Positions 61,972 to 64,000 of a DNA stretch of 64,000 nt are shown here, piece after piece. The position numbers and the translations under genes are program-made. The first letter of the stretch is position 1, and each line of letters starts with the position of its first letter. This DNA comes from Paenibacillus gallinarum (GTDB lineage: Bacteria; Bacillota; Bacilli; Paenibacillales; Paenibacillaceae): contig NZ_JACSQL010000008.1 of NCBI RefSeq assembly GCF_014836635.1, forward strand, positions 62,001 to 126,000, in the 5' to 3' direction. Below the pieces are notes generated by a model. The model was given only the letters and a program-made list of their open reading frames with translations. It ran no database searches and had not been told where the DNA came from.

Positions 61972-63651
61972 ATGGGGGAAAGAAAAAAACCATTTTTTCG
62001 TGCGGGGGCAACATTGTTATTGTCACTGGGTGTAGTGCTAGCCGGCTGTTCAGGCGGCAGTGGGAATGATCCAGGCAGCGGAGAAGCAAATAAGGGAAGT
62101 GAGGTTGGAACTGATAATCCGATAGAAATCTCGGTATTCCTAAACGAGGCCGGACAACAGCCAACTGCAGACAACAAAATCTACAAAAAAATCAAGGAAG
62201 AGCTTGGTGTTACATTTAAATTCGAATTTCTAGCCGGTGACAAGAACCAGAAGCTCGGCGTTATGATTGCTGGTGGTGATTATCCAGACTTGATCTCTGC
62301 GGATACCAAGCTGACAGCGGCGGGTTCGGTAATTCCACTGGAAGATTTGATCGAGGAACACGCACCTAATTTAAAGAAACATTACGAGAAGTACTGGAAT
62401 CAGATGAAGGACCCTAATGATGGACATATCTACTATCTGCCTAACTACGGGGCATATAACGGTGAAGTGTCTGATACTTATTACAGCGGACCTGCTTTCT
62501 GGGTTCAAAAAGAAGTGTTGAAGGAATTCGGATATCCAAAACTGAAGACACTCGATGAGTATTTTGACTTGATCGAGAAATATAAGGAGAAGTATCCAAC
62601 CATTGACGGCAAGCCAACCATTGGTTTTGAAGTACTGAACTATGACTGGAAAAACTGGGGCTTGCTAAACGCACCACAGCATTTGATCGGTCATCCAAAT
62701 GATGGCGGTGTGGTTGTAAATGATGGCAAGGCCGAGATTTTTGCGGATAAAGATTATGCTAAACAGTATTATCAAAAGCTCAATGAAATCAATGCCAAAG
62801 GCTTGCTAGATAAGGAAGCGTTTGCGCAAAACTATGATCAGTACATGGCTAAAATATCGAGTGGTGCGGTACTGGGCATGTTCGACCAGAAGTGGAACTT
62901 CGGCACAGCGGAAGATTCCTTAAAAACGCAAGACAAAATCGAACGAACTTATGTAGGTTTTCCGCTTGTATATGACAGCAGCACGAAGGACTATTATCGT
63001 GACCGCGCGGCACTGAATTTGAACAATGGTTTTGGCATTACTGTAAGTGCCAAGGATCCGGTGAAGATCATCAAAGTGCTTGATAAGCTGATGGAAGAAG
63101 AATGGCAGAAAACACTCACTTGGGGTGTTGAGGATGAGGACTATTACGTTAATGACGAAGGACGTTTCATGAAAACGGAAGAACAGCGCGATAATGCAAC
63201 CGATGCTGCCTGGAAGCTGGCAAACAAAGCAGATGCTTTCTATGCAACTGCACCGAAGCTGGAAGGTTACTTCAGCGATGGGAACGCAACTTCGGCAAGC
63301 AATCAGCCAGAGGAATATCAAGCAAGCTTGAAACCTTTTGATAAGGAAGTTCTGGATGCTTATGGATATAACAGCTATGTGGACTTCTTTAGTGATCCAC
63401 CTGAAAATCCGGTTTATTACCCAGCATGGTCTGTTGATCTGGTAGAAGGATCTCCCGCCAAGATTGCAAATACGAAGCTGACGGAAACGTCTACCAAGTA
63501 TTTACCTAGAGCTATTCTGGCTAATCCATCCGAATTCGATAGTGTCTGGAATGAATACGTTTCTGAGATTCAAAAACTGGACGTTAAAGCTTATGAAGAT
63601 CGCATTAATGAAGTATTGCAGTGGAGAATTGATAACTGGTCTGCGAAGTAA
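61972..63651 (+). CDS. Extracellular solute-binding lipoprotein (LplA/LipO-like)
   Basis: 559 residues. Lipoprotein signal: basic start, hydrophobic core, lipobox LAGC at 23-26 with Cys26 as lipidated residue, then a Gly/Ser-rich linker. Family-1-like binding-protein features: IEISVFLNEAG, YPDLIS, LEDLIEEHAPNLK, a long W-rich second lobe. Captures an oligosaccharide (by family, often plant glycan pieces) for an ABC importer. GGAGGTG precedes the ATG. A strong terminator separates it from the permease gene. Confidence 0.93.
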   Translation: MGERKKPFFRAGATLLLSLGVVLAGCSGGSGNDPGSGEANKGSEVGTDNPIEISVFLNEAGQQPTADNKIYKKIKEELGVTFKFEFLAGDKNQKLGVMIAGGDYPDLISADTKLTAAGSVIPLEDLIEEHAPNLKKHYEKYWNQMKDPNDGHIYYLPNYGAYNGEVSDTYYSGPAFWVQKEVLKEFGYPKLKTLDEYFDLIEKYKEKYPTIDGKPTIGFEVLNYDWKNWGLLNAPQHLIGHPNDGGVVVNDGKAEIFADKDYAKQYYQKLNEINAKGLLDKEAFAQNYDQYMAKISSGAVLGMFDQKWNFGTAEDSLKTQDKIERTYVGFPLVYDSSTKDYYRDRAALNLNNGFGITVSAKDPVKIIKVLDKLMEEEWQKTLTWGVEDEDYYVNDEGRFMKTEEQRDNATDAAWKLANKADAFYATAPKLEGYFSDGNATSASNQPEEYQASLKPFDKEVLDAYGYNSYVDFFSDPPENPVYYPAWSVDLVEGSPAKIANTKLTETSTKYLPRAILANPSEFDSVWNEYVSEIQKLDVKAYEDRINEVLQWRIDNWSAK

Positions 63652-63661
63652 GGCTATTTCT

Positions 63662-63699
63662 ATCGGGAAGGAAGGTATCCTTCCTTCCCGATTTTTTTT
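63662..63699 (+). terminator. Strong terminator between binding protein and permease
   Basis: A perfect 14-bp stem (arms 63662-63675 and 63679-63692) with a 3-base loop, followed by eight T. Partial read-through would give more binding protein than permease. Confidence 0.95.
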
Positions 63700-63806
63700 C
63701 GAAAAAGAATGTTTGATACGTTGTTATATGGAAGATTCGCTACTCTACGTTTTTCTTTTCATGACAAAGATGGATAGGGAGTTTGATATTTATGGAGGAA
63801 ATTGTA

Positions 63807-64000
63807 GTGGGCACCAAGCCCCACAGCCCGAAGAAAAAACCGAAAAACAAGCGGCTGACCTGGGAAACGATTAAAGAACAGAAACAGCTCATATTCATGT
63901 CTGTTCCTCTGCTAGCATATATCATCACTTTTTCTTATGTACCTGTCTGGGGCTGGACGATGGCTTTTCAGGATTACAAACCTGCACGAAGCTTTTCGGA
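63807..64000 (+). CDS. ABC transporter permease, LplB/YtcP type (5' part; cut by window end)
   Basis: 64 codons are visible. A basic N-terminal tail (KPHSPKKKPKNKR) leads into a first membrane segment (LIFMSVPLLAYIITFSYVPVWGW), and FQDYKP follows, typical of the first permease of lipoprotein-dependent sugar importers. GTG 63807 has GGAGG eight bases upstream; an ATG at 63792 is in frame but includes that ribosome site. Expected next genes are the second permease and enzymes, outside the window. Confidence 0.87.
   Translation, partial: MGTKPHSPKKKPKNKRLTWETIKEQKQLIFMSVPLLAYIITFSYVPVWGWTMAFQDYKPARSFS

Noticed and set aside
1..64000. CRISPR arrays, tRNA or rRNA genes, insertion sequences, prophage genes
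   Set aside because: No regularly spaced repeats, no cloverleaf, no transposase or integrase frames were seen on either strand.

Overview
The window reads as a chromosomal segment of a low-to-moderate GC, endospore-forming Firmicute, most likely Paenibacillus or a close relative. Supporting signs are strong AGGAGG ribosome sites, sigma-A type promoters, and Bacillales gene sets (DnaB/DnaI helicase loaders, HemQ, YuiB, YumB/YumC-like redox enzymes, KtrAB, EcsAB, SdhCAB). Sporulation-linked genes (sda, YjcZ-like, YheC/YheD-like) and YesN/YesM-type two-component systems beside an LplA-like binding protein also fit. The genus is inferred from content; no rRNA gene is present to prove it.

Layout. 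1-15 kb is respiration and metal/haem housekeeping: a cut-off YutJ-like NAD(P)H oxidoreductase, aminofutalosine synthase MqnE, an ErpA/HesB protein, polyphosphate kinase and exopolyphosphatase facing each other, a short ATP-grasp gene, the replication checkpoint gene sda with its DnaA boxes, ferredoxin-NADP reductase and type II NADH dehydrogenase in divergent orientation, HemQ and YuiB. 15-21 kb holds dnaB-dnaI, trxA and uvrC. 21-30 kb holds a CPBP membrane protease, ktrB-ktrA, a LysR regulator and the sdhCAB operon. 30-49 kb is a mixed metabolic and regulatory stretch: AAC(3)-like acetyltransferase, two phosphoesterases, GNAT, EamA, histidinol phosphatase, LysR, MFS, CheX, SDR, DEAD-box helicase, EcsAB, aminotransferase, a MocR regulator divergent from a flavin-binding protein, AraC regulator and Psd.

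49.9-56.0 kb is a tightly packed six-gene glycosyltransferase cluster, the most distinctive part of the window. It contains two sibling GT-A enzymes, two further family 2 enzymes, a sugar-1-phosphate nucleotidyltransferase and a GT-D-fold protein. Four of the six proteins carry Lys/Arg-rich N-terminal tails, and the last has two C-terminal repeats. A spore-surface role is a hypothesis. After a DedA membrane protein, 56.9-64 kb is a carbohydrate-uptake locus: regulator, histidine kinase, second regulator, solute-binding lipoprotein, strong terminator, and the start of a permease cut by the window end.

Regulatory points read directly from the sequence: five DnaA-box-like 9-mers before sda; three PhoP-like hexamers at exact 11-bp spacing before ppk; a terminator-like fold in the ktrB leader; inverted repeats in several regulator-target intergenic regions. 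Four convergent gene pairs overlap at their 3' ends. Two small genes (sda, and a 34-codon basic peptide at 47351) are shorter than usual ORF cut-offs. No tRNA, rRNA, CRISPR array, insertion sequence or prophage was seen.
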